From Caballeronia sordidicola (lineage in GTDB: Bacteria > Pseudomonadota > Gammaproteobacteria > Burkholderiales > Burkholderiaceae): a DNA stretch of 64,000 nt. The position numbers and the translations under genes were made by a program. The DNA lies in assembly GCF_000729995.1 (NCBI RefSeq), contig NZ_JNFG01000199.1, positions 620,001-684,000 of the forward strand. The letters run 5' to 3'. Each line of letters starts with the position of its first letter. Positions within the stretch are counted from its first letter, which is position 1. The notes below the pieces were generated by a model. That model saw only the letters and a list, made by a program, of their open reading frames with translations, made no database searches and was not told the DNA's origin. Shown piece after piece: positions 44,662 to 54,496 of the stretch.

Positions 44662-45632
44662 GTGCGATCGACGTCTTCACGGTGTGCTCGTTCATTGGCG
44701 TGATCCTCTGCGGCGTGATGGCGCTCGTCGTCATGGACATGCGGCATAAGCAGCCAGACGCGCGGATCAGGATGCGCATGCGTGAATCGTTCTTAGGTCA
44801 TTTAGCGAGTGACAGGAGCACCGTCAACGTCGATTCGGACCTGTTCACCGTCGATAAAACCGCCAACGTGTTTAGCGGCTGGCTTCGGCCAAAGCTTTCA
44901 CGGCTACGGACGGTTGCCGGTACCAGTGGCATCCGCGTCGTTGTTGCGGTAACGGTTGCCGGCGAACTGGTTGCACTTCTCATGACGCACTTCATGCCGC
45001 TGCCCGGTTTCGCGAAACCGCTCCTGATCCTGGGGCTGCCGGTGTTCGGGGCCATGCGCGCTTATAGCTTCTTGGTCGAACGCTTTCGCAAGCGCTTCCT
45101 CAATGGTTTCCCGGACCTGATCGATACGATCGTGCGCGCGGTTCGCGCGGGCGTGCCGGTCACGCACGTGATCGGATCGGCCGCCGACGAATGCCCCGAG
45201 CCGCTGAAACACGAGTTCAAGCAGATGAGCGATTCACTGCAGGTCGGGCGTGATCTCGAAGAAGTACTGGCCGTCGCCATGCGGCGGATCGAAATCGCCG
45301 ACTTCTCGTTCTTTTGCGTCTGTCTGCTCCTGCAGCGGGAAACCGGCGGCCAGCTCGGCGAGACACTGGAAAACTTGTCCGGCATCGTCCGGACCCGGCG
45401 GGAAGTTCGGCAAAAGACCAAGGCGCTGACCGCCGAAGCCCGCATCACGACCAAGATTCTCGCGGCCATCCCGGTCTGCATCATGCTGTGCCTGTATTTC
45501 ATGAACCGCCCCTACATGATGGTGTTATTCGAACGGGAGGCGGGGCACAAACTGCTGAGCTACGCCGCGATCTCGGTCGTGTTCGGCGTGGCGCTAATCA
45601 ACAAGCTGGCGAAACTGGATACCTCGCGATGA
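44658..45632 (+). CDS. tadB: Tad inner-membrane platform protein TadB
   Basis: 324 aa with a GspF domain (FLNGFPDLIDTIVRAVRAGVPVTHVIGSAADECP) and four membrane segments, two at each end. Forms the base that the ATPase turns, with TadC. ATGA overlap with cpaF and with tadC. Confidence 0.94.
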   Translation: MSAIDVFTVCSFIGVILCGVMALVVMDMRHKQPDARIRMRMRESFLGHLASDRSTVNVDSDLFTVDKTANVFSGWLRPKLSRLRTVAGTSGIRVVVAVTVAGELVALLMTHFMPLPGFAKPLLILGLPVFGAMRAYSFLVERFRKRFLNGFPDLIDTIVRAVRAGVPVTHVIGSAADECPEPLKHEFKQMSDSLQVGRDLEEVLAVAMRRIEIADFSFFCVCLLLQRETGGQLGETLENLSGIVRTRREVRQKTKALTAEARITTKILAAIPVCIMLCLYFMNRPYMMVLFEREAGHKLLSYAAISVVFGVALINKLAKLDTSR

Positions 45633-46591
45633 GCCCGTCCAACGTCGAGACCCTAATCAACCTGCTGATGCTGCTTGCGCTTTTTGCCGGGCTCGCGATC
45701 TGGTGGGCGACCAAACACGGCGGCAGACGCGGGCGTATCGCCGAGCGTGTGCGTGAAGCCGCGCTCAGTCACCAGACAGACCCGGTCGAATTCGAAGACG
45801 ACGGACAAGAAAATACTTTCCGCCGCCGCCTCTTGGGCCGGCTTGCCGCATTCGGCGACAAACTGCCGCTCTTCGACGCAAAGTACCGCGCAAAACTTCG
45901 TCAGGAGATGGTCCGCAGCGGCTATCGCAACCACTATGCAGTGTCGGTTCTTCTTGCCGTCAAGTTTTGCTTTGGCCTGCTGTGTGCCGTGCCGACGGTA
46001 ATGCTGGGTCAACATATTCCATTGATTGGCTCGTTTCCGGTCGGACGCGGCGCGGCCATGATGGGCGCCTTCGTGATCGGCATGATGCTGCCTGAATATG
46101 CGATCGCATTTAGGGCATCAGGCCGGCGCAAAGAGATGGCCGGCTCCCTGCCCGATGCACTCGACCTGCTCGTGATCTGCACGAATGCTGGCAACAGTCT
46201 TGCCGTCAGCATCCGGCGCGTCGCCGATGAACTCGCGACGATCTGCCCGCCATTGTCCGAGGAATTCTCACTGACCGCCGACGAGTTGAAGCTTTCCGGC
46301 GATAGCACCCGCGCGCTGCAAGGTCTCGCGGAGCGCATCGACCTGCCCTCGATCCGCGCGCTGATCTCGACGCTGACGCAATCAATGCGTTATGGCACCC
46401 CGATCACCCAGGCACTGCGTATCCTGTCGCGCACCGAACGATTGACGCACATCGTTTCCCTTGAAGAAAAAGCGGCCAAGCTGGCGCCAAAAATGGTGCT
46501 TCCGATGATGCTTTTCATTCTTCCGGCGGTCGTTGTGATCGCAGCGGGGCCGGCCGTCATTCAGCTTCTCGAAGTGATCCACAAAAAATGA
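45629..46591 (+). CDS. tadC: Tad inner-membrane platform protein TadC
   Basis: 320 aa GspF-type protein (LPDALDLLVICTNAGNSLAVSIRRVADELA) with membrane segments near 10-27, 112-133, 150-170 and the C-terminus. Partner of TadB. Overlaps tadB and tadD by 4 bases each. Confidence 0.94.
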   Translation: MSPSNVETLINLLMLLALFAGLAIWWATKHGGRRGRIAERVREAALSHQTDPVEFEDDGQENTFRRRLLGRLAAFGDKLPLFDAKYRAKLRQEMVRSGYRNHYAVSVLLAVKFCFGLLCAVPTVMLGQHIPLIGSFPVGRGAAMMGAFVIGMMLPEYAIAFRASGRRKEMAGSLPDALDLLVICTNAGNSLAVSIRRVADELATICPPLSEEFSLTADELKLSGDSTRALQGLAERIDLPSIRALISTLTQSMRYGTPITQALRILSRTERLTHIVSLEEKAAKLAPKMVLPMMLFILPAVVVIAAGPAVIQLLEVIHKK

Positions 46592-47505
46592 ACTCATCCG
46601 CCCTGCTTTCTTCCGTTAAGACAACGTCGGCCACCGTTCTATCTTCAGGGGTCCGAATGTTGCGGAGCATGTGCCTCGCGACGGCAGGCGCTTCACTACT
46701 GCTCGCGAGCGCCGCCTGCACGACGACCGAGCATGTGACCGAAGCGCGCCCGGTGACCCGAAATTCGTCGCCGGGCACGATGGGGGAAATGCGCATCGCG
46801 TCCACCGCCCTCGACTCGGGCAACATCGAACTGGCGACATCACTCTTCGACAAGGTCGTGAAAGCCGACCCGAAGTCCGTGCCGGGCCTGACTGGCCTCG
46901 GCGATACGCTATACGCAGTCGGTGACTTCACCCGCGCGGGCGTCTACTACCAGCGCGCCAGCAGTTTCGATCCAACCGCAGTGGCGCCGCTGATCGGCAT
47001 TGCGCGTGTCGCGATCCATCAACGCCGCTTCGACGATGCGATCTCGACTTATCAAGGCGTACTCTCCCGCGTGCCGGGCGATCCAATGGCGTCGGCGGGT
47101 TTGGGCGCGGCGCTCGACCTGAAGGGGGACCACGCAGGCGCGCAAGCCGTGTTGCGACAAGCGCTAAAGGCCAATCCGGGCGACCCGCTACTAAGCGTGA
47201 ACCTGGGTTTGTCGCTCGTGCTTGGTGGCAATCCGCGCGAGGGCGCCAACGTGCTGCTCGACGTCACGCGCTATCCGGAAGCCCCACCGCAGGCGCGCCA
47301 GGATCTGGCGCTCGCTTATGGGCTGCTCGGCAATACCGAGGCCGCAGCCGAAATCCTTGGAAAGACGTTGCCGAAGGCGTCGGTACAGGACAATCTGCGC
47401 TTCTATGAAATCCAGCGCGCCCAGCTGACGCAGACGGCCGGCCATCCTGCGACTGTGGCTACGGCCGTTCCGACGGCCTCGATCCAGGCGTCGAGCGTGC
47501 GATGA
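46588..47505 (+). CDS. tadD: Tad pilus TPR lipoprotein TadD
   Basis: 305 aa. Lipobox LASAAC near residue 44 after an unusually long leader, then tetratricopeptide repeats (about 65-270, e.g. VPGLTGLGDTLYAVGDFTRAGVYYQRAS). Outer-membrane pilotin-like role. Could start at a later Met (residue 24 or 28), which would give a normal lipoprotein leader. Overlaps tadC and tadE. Confidence 0.9.
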   Translation: MNSSALLSSVKTTSATVLSSGVRMLRSMCLATAGASLLLASAACTTTEHVTEARPVTRNSSPGTMGEMRIASTALDSGNIELATSLFDKVVKADPKSVPGLTGLGDTLYAVGDFTRAGVYYQRASSFDPTAVAPLIGIARVAIHQRRFDDAISTYQGVLSRVPGDPMASAGLGAALDLKGDHAGAQAVLRQALKANPGDPLLSVNLGLSLVLGGNPREGANVLLDVTRYPEAPPQARQDLALAYGLLGNTEAAAEILGKTLPKASVQDNLRFYEIQRAQLTQTAGHPATVATAVPTASIQASSVR

Positions 47506-47996
47506 AAGCAACGGACCTGCACGGCTTCGTGCGCTTCCTTGGCGCGCTGCGCCGCGACAACCGCGGCGTGTCGGCGATCGAGTTCGCAATCGCCGCGCCG
47601 TTCGTGTTCATCTTCGTGCTTGGTACCGTGGAGCTCGCGGTCGACATGATGATCGACGCGACCGTGCAGATCGCCGCGCAGTCCGCGTCCCGCGTGGGGC
47701 TGACGACGACGAACCCTGCGACCGGCACGCGTGCGACCCAGGCGAAACAGATGGTGACGAGCATCATGAGTGGCTGGACTGGCATGCCCAAAACGACTCT
47801 CACCATCACCGAGCTCGACTACAGCACGTACAACAATGTCGGCAGCAGTAGTTACACCGCCGGGCTCGGCTTGCTCGGTGATGTCGTGTCGTACAACATC
47901 ACGTTCACGACGCCGGGCATCTCGGGTATTCCACAACTGGTTGGCATTCCCCTGCTGACTTTCCAGCGCAACTACATTGTGCAGAACGAAAAATGA
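47502..47996 (+). CDS. tadE: TadE-family pseudopilin
   Basis: 164 aa. The TadE motif NRGVSAIEFAIAAPFVFIFV (about 25-44) includes the prepilin-type cleavage site before VSAIEF. A minor pseudopilin of the pilus. Overlaps both neighbours by 4 bases. Confidence 0.92.
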   Translation: MKATDLHGFVRFLGALRRDNRGVSAIEFAIAAPFVFIFVLGTVELAVDMMIDATVQIAAQSASRVGLTTTNPATGTRATQAKQMVTSIMSGWTGMPKTTLTITELDYSTYNNVGSSSYTAGLGLLGDVVSYNITFTTPGISGIPQLVGIPLLTFQRNYIVQNEK

Positions 47997-48667
47997 CAAC
48001 TGCATTCGCCACAGCACGCTCGCACAGACACTTGGGGTTCCGCGCGACTCTTCGGACGCTGCTTCGCTCGGACCGCGGCAGCGTGGCAGTGGAATTGGTC
48101 ATCATCATTCCGATCATGGTGCTGTTGATGGTGGGATTCAGTGAGATCTACCTGTACATGCGCACGGTGAGCGCGCTGGAGCACACGGCTTTCACGCTGG
48201 CCGATTCGCTCGGGCAAACGCCCAATGTCATCAACACCACCGCCACCACCGACTCAAACGACCTTGGCTCGATCTGGAACGCAGCGGCACAGCTAAGCGC
48301 ACCGAACAGCTTGAACCAGGGTGGTGGCGTAATCATTACTTCGATATGCGAAACTACGTCATCGTGCGTGTGGCCCGCGATGCCCCCCCCGACCATGGCG
48401 ATTGGCGTCCCGAAAATCTGGTGGCAGGCGAGTGCCCCATGGAACGGCAGCGGCATGAAGACGGCGGTGACCCCCGGCAATATTCTTCCCGCGACATGGC
48501 CGTTCCGCAATGGAGACTCTGCCATCGTGGTCGAGGTCTTCTATACGTTCAATCCGTTCGCGATGACGGCCGGCTTATGGCCGGGTGCTCCGGGCACGCA
48601 GACTCTTTACGAACGCATCTACGTGCGGCCGCGTACTCTTCAACCGCTCACACTGGTGGCCGGATAA
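47993..48667 (+). CDS. Second TadE-like pseudopilin (TadF position)
   Basis: 224 aa. The motif DRGSVAVELVIIIPIMVLLMV (about 28-48) is the TadE/TadF pilin-like helix with cleavage before SVAVEL. In the place of TadF in other loci, so probably TadF. Its TAA overlaps the next ATG by one base. Confidence 0.85.
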   Translation: MTTAFATARSHRHLGFRATLRTLLRSDRGSVAVELVIIIPIMVLLMVGFSEIYLYMRTVSALEHTAFTLADSLGQTPNVINTTATTDSNDLGSIWNAAAQLSAPNSLNQGGGVIITSICETTSSCVWPAMPPPTMAIGVPKIWWQASAPWNGSGMKTAVTPGNILPATWPFRNGDSAIVVEVFYTFNPFAMTAGLWPGAPGTQTLYERIYVRPRTLQPLTLVAG

Positions 48668-50505
48668 TGTTGACTCGCACCGCCAGGAAACTTCGCGATA
48701 ACCGCTCCGCCCGTGCGAGTGAGCCGAAGCTGCGTCGCACTACTGCCTTGATGCGTAGGGACCAGGGCGCGGTCACGGTCGTGTTTGCCGTATGCGGCAG
48801 CATGATGATCGCGTGCATGTGCATTGCGCTCGACACGATCGACGGCGGCATGACGCACTCGCGCATGCAGTCGGCGCTCGACGTCGCGACACTTTCCGCA
48901 GGTATTGATCTCGCGCACGGCGCAAATCTCTCGGTTGCTCAATGGCAAAAAGACGCGCGCGCCTACTACAACGCGAACATGCCAACCGGCTATATGTCCC
49001 TCACCATGCCAGACAGCGGTTTCCTGGCCACGGTGACCGGGACGCCGGCCGCTGGAGAAACCATTCAATTGTCCGCGACGGGCAGCTTGAAACTGATCGC
49101 CCCCGTGGTCTTGCCAGGGACGTCCGGCAATGGCTCGGGTTCTGGTTCCGGAACCACGACTTTTCCGACCACCGCGCCCTTGACTGCCGACAACACCGCG
49201 CTGTATCTCCCGCAAAGCACGCTCGAACTCGTGATGGTCCTGGATAACACCGGCTCCATGAACGATCCTGCATCTGGGTCAGGGAACGGGCCGAGCAAGA
49301 TGGCGGGTCTCCAGGCGGCGACGACGAGTCTCGTGCAAAATTTGTATTCGCAGGCGGTCTCCACCTACTACGTCGGTCTCGTGCCCTTCGCCAGCACCGT
49401 GAATGTCCTTGGCGCGTTGCCCGCTGGGGGTACCTGGATGAATCCGTCATTCGCCTACAATACGACGAATGTCGGAATGACCGCAAAAAATCAAATTGCC
49501 GGATGGGGTGGCTGCGCGGTCGAACCGCGGGACGCGAACAGCTTCCTGTATCCGAATGCGTACTCCCCTTCTGACACGCTCAAGTTCACGCCGTATTATT
49601 ACAACGTACCGGCCGCCGGCCTGCAAATTCGCTCATACACCAATCAGTCTTGTGGTCAGTCGACCACGAAAACGGTACTCGGTGTGCCAGTCACGCTCAA
49701 TAGCAATGGCGAGCCCAACAAATGCAGCGGTTATTTGTCAAGCGTGCCCGGCTCGGGTCTCGGGATCTACTATGATCAAGTATCCAAGAGCGGTCGTGGT
49801 GGGACGTCGACTCTGACGCAAAACAGCGACTGCATCGCGCAGCCGGTGACCTTTCTGACCAACAACCAGTCAACACTTACCAAGGCTATTTCCAGCATGA
49901 CCGCGGGTGGCTCCACGATCATTCCAGAGGGCTTGCTGTGGGGATGGCGCATGCTGTCGTCATCGTGGTCCAACAACGTATCCAACGGCAATGGCTGGGT
50001 TTCAACCGATTCAAGTTTTCCCAAGCCGGAGACCACAGTTGGACTACAACGCGTCATGATTGTTTTGACGGATGGCGAGAACCAGATTGGCGCGGCCGGC
50101 ACGATTCCAAACGACCTTTATTTCAACGGCCTGTCAGGTGTCGGCTCACGCAGTCTCGCCGCCCCTACCGTGGTGCGAACAGACGGGACTACTCTCAGCA
50201 ATGGCCAGACCGACTCGGCGGAACTGCATGGCGGCAATCCGGCAGATCCGTCGAGCGGCAACAACGCGGGCTGGCCTGATGACGTCAACACCTTCCAGTC
50301 GGCTGTGTGCACAGCAATCAAGCAGAGCGGCGTGATCGTGTATGCGATCACCTTCGGCAGCGATGCCTCAAACTCGGTTGCGCAGCAAGCGATGCAAAAC
50401 TGCGCCAGTCCAGGAAATTATTATCACGCGCCGGACAACGCGACACTCAATGCCATCTTCCAACAAATCGCGGGCAATTTGGGTGTGCTTCGGTTAACGC
50501 ATTAG
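48667..50505 (+). CDS. tadG: TadG-type pilus protein with von Willebrand A domain
   Basis: 612 aa. N-terminal pseudopilin-like helix (RDQGAVTVVFAVCGSMMIA, about 31-50), then a vWA domain beginning LELVMVLDNTGSM (a DxTGS variant of the metal-binding DxSxS), and VLTDGENQIG. Such TadG proteins are surface or tip adhesins. A Gly/Ser linker (GNGSGSGSG) joins the parts. Last gene of the pilus operon. Confidence 0.9.
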   Translation: MLTRTARKLRDNRSARASEPKLRRTTALMRRDQGAVTVVFAVCGSMMIACMCIALDTIDGGMTHSRMQSALDVATLSAGIDLAHGANLSVAQWQKDARAYYNANMPTGYMSLTMPDSGFLATVTGTPAAGETIQLSATGSLKLIAPVVLPGTSGNGSGSGSGTTTFPTTAPLTADNTALYLPQSTLELVMVLDNTGSMNDPASGSGNGPSKMAGLQAATTSLVQNLYSQAVSTYYVGLVPFASTVNVLGALPAGGTWMNPSFAYNTTNVGMTAKNQIAGWGGCAVEPRDANSFLYPNAYSPSDTLKFTPYYYNVPAAGLQIRSYTNQSCGQSTTKTVLGVPVTLNSNGEPNKCSGYLSSVPGSGLGIYYDQVSKSGRGGTSTLTQNSDCIAQPVTFLTNNQSTLTKAISSMTAGGSTIIPEGLLWGWRMLSSSWSNNVSNGNGWVSTDSSFPKPETTVGLQRVMIVLTDGENQIGAAGTIPNDLYFNGLSGVGSRSLAAPTVVRTDGTTLSNGQTDSAELHGGNPADPSSGNNAGWPDDVNTFQSAVCTAIKQSGVIVYAITFGSDASNSVAQQAMQNCASPGNYYHAPDNATLNAIFQQIAGNLGVLRLTH

Positions 50506-50740
50506 TCTGCGCTGGACGGTTCAAGTGGTATCGTTCTCTCGCAGTAGCTCGCGTGGGGTTGCACTGTTCATGTTCGTCAATGTGGCGGACGCGAGCGACG
50601 CACCCCCCCAGCGGACTTCCTTCAGGGCACACGCGGCCTTCGCGATCCTGAGCGCAAGCAGGCTGTCTTATCGTCCACTTCCTGAGCAATTGCGTGTCAT
50701 CCCCGTCAACGCGTCGCGAACTCCCTACCTCAACAGCCCC

Positions 50741-53700
50741 CTATCGAGGCACCTCTCCGCCGCCCCCTTCCGCAGGCCAACTAAAAGGTTCCCTGACCAA
50801 TCGTTCCAACTCGCTGGGCGAGACGGGCTTGCTGTAGTGATAGCCCTGGATTTCGTGACAGTCGTTGTCACGCAGGAAATCAAGTTGCCTTTCCGTTTCG
50901 ACGCCTTCGGCAATGACCTTGAGATTCAGTTGCCGCCCGAGTGAGATCACGGCCCGTGCGATCGCGCGGTTATCTTCGCCATCGGGCAGGTCCCGCACGA
51001 ACGACTGATCTATCTTAAGGCGCACGATCGGAAAGTGTTTCAATGCACTGAGACTCGAATACCCGGTTCCAAAATCGTCGATAGACAACCGCACTCCCAT
51101 GGCCTGCAACTCGGTCATCGTAGCGACGGCCCCGTCGAGATCCTGCATGATGAGGCTCTCGGTGAGCTCGAGCTCGAGATACTGAGCGTCGAGCCCGCTC
51201 ACGCTCAGCGCATGCGCCACCCGCGTGACCCATTCCTTCTGCTGGAACTGCCGCGCCGAGACGTTAACGGACATGGTCATTGGCGGCATACCTGCGTCCT
51301 GCCAGGCCTTGTTCTGGCAACAGGCCGTATGCAGCACCCAGTCGCCGATCGAGACGATCAACCCTGTTTCCTCTGCCAGGGGTATGAACGTGGCCGGGAA
51401 GACCGGGCCCTCGATCGGGTGATCCCACCGCAACAGCGCCTCCACGCCAAAAATCTTATTCGTGCGTAAATCCACCTGCGGCTGATACACCAGCCGGAAT
51501 TCGTCGTTCGCCAGCGCATGCCGCAACTGTTCCTGAAGACGCAGCCTGTCGTGCACCTTGATGTTCATCTCAGCCGTGAACAACTGGTAGTTATTGCGGC
51601 CCATCTCTTTTGCGCGATACATCGCCGCATCAGCGTTCATCAGCAGAGTTTCGGCGTCAGTTCCATCGTTCGGATAACTTGCCAACCCCATGCTGCACGT
51701 GACTTGAAAGGTCTGGCCGTTCAGTTCGATCGGTTCGAGAATCGTGTCGCGAATCTTCTCGATGGCCGCCGTTATGTCTCCGTTGTTCAGCGCCTGGTCG
51801 AACAGAACGATCACGAACTCATCACCGCCGAGCCGCACCACGGTATCAGTGCGTCGCACGCATCGCACCATACGCGCGGCCACCGTCTTCAGCAGGTCAT
51901 CACCGGCGCGATGACCGAGGCTGTCATTGATCAGCTTGAAATTGTCGAGATCGATGAACACCACCGTCACGCCGCGCTGATAGCGCTGCGCATGCAGCAA
52001 AACCTGATTCAGACGATCCGAGAGCAAGGTGCGATTGGGAAGGCCCGTCAGCGCGTCGTGATTCGCCATGTGGCGGATGCGTTCCTCTGCCTGGCTACGC
52101 TCGATCGCGATGCCGCAAATACGCGTCGCCATTGCAATGGCGTGCGCCTCGCCGGCGGTCGGTTCATGAGGATCCCGGACGAATAGCGTCAGTGCGCCAA
52201 GCGCGCTGCCGTCGTGTGACAAAATCGGGAGCGCCCAGCAGGCACCATGATCATGCATGCCGTAGCCTTCCATTTGCTGGAGCAGGCACGCGTCCTGTGT
52301 CACGTCGGATATGTACACGGGCTGGCGCCAATGAATCGCGCGTCCGCCCGGCTCGGCGTCTGGACCAATCACCGAGCCATGAATCTGCTTATGGTATTGC
52401 TCGGCCAGGCTGGGCGCAGCGCCCAGCTTCAGGTGCTGGCCGTCTTCGTCGCGCAGGAGCGCGACACACACCGAACCGGCGATCTGCGACTCCAGCTGCC
52501 GCGTCACATAGGAGAGGACTTCCTCGAGCGGCGTGCTGGTGGCGATCATTTCCAACACCCGATTTTGTTCTGCACGCCTGACTTCAGCGCGTTTGCGCGA
52601 ACTGATGTCGCGCACGATCGCGACCACGCCGTCTTCTACCCGCACAACCTGCCGCTGCAGCCATACCGATGACGTATCGGGTCTCTCGTGTATCCATTCA
52701 TGCTCCTCGACAGCAGCCGTGAGCGCGACGCCGACCAATTTGTCAAACATGCCGTCATCGCGACAATGAGGGAACGCAACATCGAGCGACTTACCGACCA
52801 ACATGCCACGATGCCTGCCTGACAGTTCGGCTCCCCGGCGATTCGTGTCGGTAAGCGCAAAGTCGACGATCTGGCCGTTGGCTCCGCGTTCGCTACGAAA
52901 GACGAAAAATGCGTCCAGACTGGCCTCCGACGCCGCGTAGTAGGTCTGCTGCGCCAGGCGTGCACGCTGCCGGCTGACAGCGAGCTGCCAGCTCAAGCGG
53001 CTCAGCACAAACGCCAGCATGACCAGCACCACGCTGCCGCCGCCGGCCCACAGCAGATAGGCACGCCGGTGCCGACGGAGCTGCGCGACCTGCTCGTCGT
53101 GGCCGAGACCCACCATCGCGATGAGCGGAAAGCCGTGCAGCGTGCGCATATTTGTGTAGCGCGGCACCCCGTGATCCCAAGGCTGGATCGATGCCATACC
53201 GGTTGATGCTGCGGCGGCCGCGCGTACGGCAGTCAAAGAGAGGCGCTCGCCCCACGACTGTTGCTCACCCACTTGTTCGGCACGCATGACGCCATCGGTG
53301 CCGAGCAAGGCCAGCACGCCCTCTGTGCCCATCCGCGCGTAGTCGTAGCTGCTCGTGAAATAGCCGGGGTCTACAGATAGAATGACGACCCCGGCAAAAC
53401 CGCCGGCTGCGTTCTGCAGCCGGCGGCTGAAGGTGATTTCGGGGGTCCCCGTGACGGGATCGCGCGTGACCTCGCTCACAAAGGGCATTGCGGCATCATC
53501 GACACGATCGCGCTGCGTCCAGAAATAAGGCTCGTCCACTACCGTTACTGACGCCTGAGGCCGGGTTGCGGCGCTAAGCCGGCCGTCAGTGCCGACAATT
53601 GCCACCTTGAACACAATGGCTGGCGGAAGTAGCCCCTTGTCCCGAAGCTCCGACAATCCTGCGGCGCCTTTCATCTCGTAGGCGTATTTGACCGTCTTTA

Positions 53701-53989
53701 GCGTCTGGTCGATCGAGACCAGATTGCGCACCATTTGTGCCTGGTAGGTATCGGCGAGTTCGCGGCTCAACTCCGCCGCTGCACCCTGGGCAGCGACGTT
53801 TTCAGCGCTGATCAGATGGATGACGGTAGTCCAGGTGAGCACCAGCAGCATGGCTGCGAACAGCGGAAACAGGACATAGGCTTCGAGCAGGCGTCGCAGA
53901 ACGGGACGCAGCGCCATACCCAATGCGATCAAACGGCCGTACGGGCCGCTTGATACGAACTGAGCGTTTGATTCGATAAGGCTGCGCAT
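50741..53989 (-). CDS. Membrane GGDEF/EAL protein with periplasmic sensor, PAS and GAF domains
   Basis: 1082 aa. Two membrane segments (about 38-60 and near 320) flank a dCache-like periplasmic sensor. Then a PAS-type region, a GAF-type region (near 480-630), a GGDEF domain with intact LGGDEF, and an EAL domain from about 816 (VEALLRW, VNVSARQF, ELTES, DDFGTGYSS, LKIDQSF, EGVET all present). Both c-di-GMP synthesis and breakdown look possible. The ATG at 53989 is preferred to the TTG at 54034. Third gene behind a porin and a periplasmic binding protein. Confidence 0.93.
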   Translation of the reverse strand: MRSLIESNAQFVSSGPYGRLIALGMALRPVLRRLLEAYVLFPLFAAMLLVLTWTTVIHLISAENVAAQGAAAELSRELADTYQAQMVRNLVSIDQTLKTVKYAYEMKGAAGLSELRDKGLLPPAIVFKVAIVGTDGRLSAATRPQASVTVVDEPYFWTQRDRVDDAAMPFVSEVTRDPVTGTPEITFSRRLQNAAGGFAGVVILSVDPGYFTSSYDYARMGTEGVLALLGTDGVMRAEQVGEQQSWGERLSLTAVRAAAAASTGMASIQPWDHGVPRYTNMRTLHGFPLIAMVGLGHDEQVAQLRRHRRAYLLWAGGGSVVLVMLAFVLSRLSWQLAVSRQRARLAQQTYYAASEASLDAFFVFRSERGANGQIVDFALTDTNRRGAELSGRHRGMLVGKSLDVAFPHCRDDGMFDKLVGVALTAAVEEHEWIHERPDTSSVWLQRQVVRVEDGVVAIVRDISSRKRAEVRRAEQNRVLEMIATSTPLEEVLSYVTRQLESQIAGSVCVALLRDEDGQHLKLGAAPSLAEQYHKQIHGSVIGPDAEPGGRAIHWRQPVYISDVTQDACLLQQMEGYGMHDHGACWALPILSHDGSALGALTLFVRDPHEPTAGEAHAIAMATRICGIAIERSQAEERIRHMANHDALTGLPNRTLLSDRLNQVLLHAQRYQRGVTVVFIDLDNFKLINDSLGHRAGDDLLKTVAARMVRCVRRTDTVVRLGGDEFVIVLFDQALNNGDITAAIEKIRDTILEPIELNGQTFQVTCSMGLASYPNDGTDAETLLMNADAAMYRAKEMGRNNYQLFTAEMNIKVHDRLRLQEQLRHALANDEFRLVYQPQVDLRTNKIFGVEALLRWDHPIEGPVFPATFIPLAEETGLIVSIGDWVLHTACCQNKAWQDAGMPPMTMSVNVSARQFQQKEWVTRVAHALSVSGLDAQYLELELTESLIMQDLDGAVATMTELQAMGVRLSIDDFGTGYSSLSALKHFPIVRLKIDQSFVRDLPDGEDNRAIARAVISLGRQLNLKVIAEGVETERQLDFLRDNDCHEIQGYHYSKPVSPSELERLVREPFSWPAEGGGGEVPR

Positions 53990-54047
53990 ACATTCCAGGT
54001 TTCGTGTGTCGACGTGCCGCCACGTGACTGCCAACGGCGGCGTCCGA

Positions 54048-54485
54048 CTAGTGAGGCGTCAGCACTGCCTTGACGCTGGCGTCCAGTTCGCTCCTGTCGA
54101 TGTAGCCGATCGAATCCGGCTTGGCGACGATTGCCTTTTTTACCGCGGCGGCATCTGGTAGTTCACGCGGAGGCTGGCCCTGCCCTGTGAAGATCAGCTT
54201 CGACCAGTACGCTTTCAGTTGCGCCGCCGACTTGCCTGTAACCCGCCTGTAGAACTCTGCGCGGCTCGCGGCGTCTTCTGCCAGGTCGAGCGGAACGGCC
54301 GCGCCACCGCCCGGAAAATAGGCCGCGCGGCCGAGGAAAATATCCGCCACCTGGCCGTTGCTGAGTTCGGCCAGCGGGTTTGAGGCGGATACGACCACGA
54401 CCAGCTCGGCCATCGACGCCTGGGCGCTCAACCCGAGCACCAAGCCTATAAGAACCACCCTGACGTTTTTGTTGGCGATGTCCAC
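54048..54485 (-). CDS. Small periplasmic PstS-like binding protein
   Basis: 145 aa from a GTG at 54485 with CGGAG 8 bases upstream; there is no better in-frame ATG before the leader. Signal peptide (VVLIGLVLGLSAQASMA), then a single PBP-like domain related to PstS (NPLAELSNGQVADIFLGRAAYFPGG; KPDSIGYI). Lies 11 bases after the porin and 58 bases before the GGDEF/EAL gene on the same strand. Probably hands a ligand to the sensor domain of the latter. Confidence 0.8.
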   Translation of the reverse strand: MDIANKNVRVVLIGLVLGLSAQASMAELVVVVSASNPLAELSNGQVADIFLGRAAYFPGGGAAVPLDLAEDAASRAEFYRRVTGKSAAQLKAYWSKLIFTGQGQPPRELPDAAAVKKAIVAKPDSIGYIDRSELDASVKAVLTPH

Positions 54486-54496
54486 GAAGGCTCCGA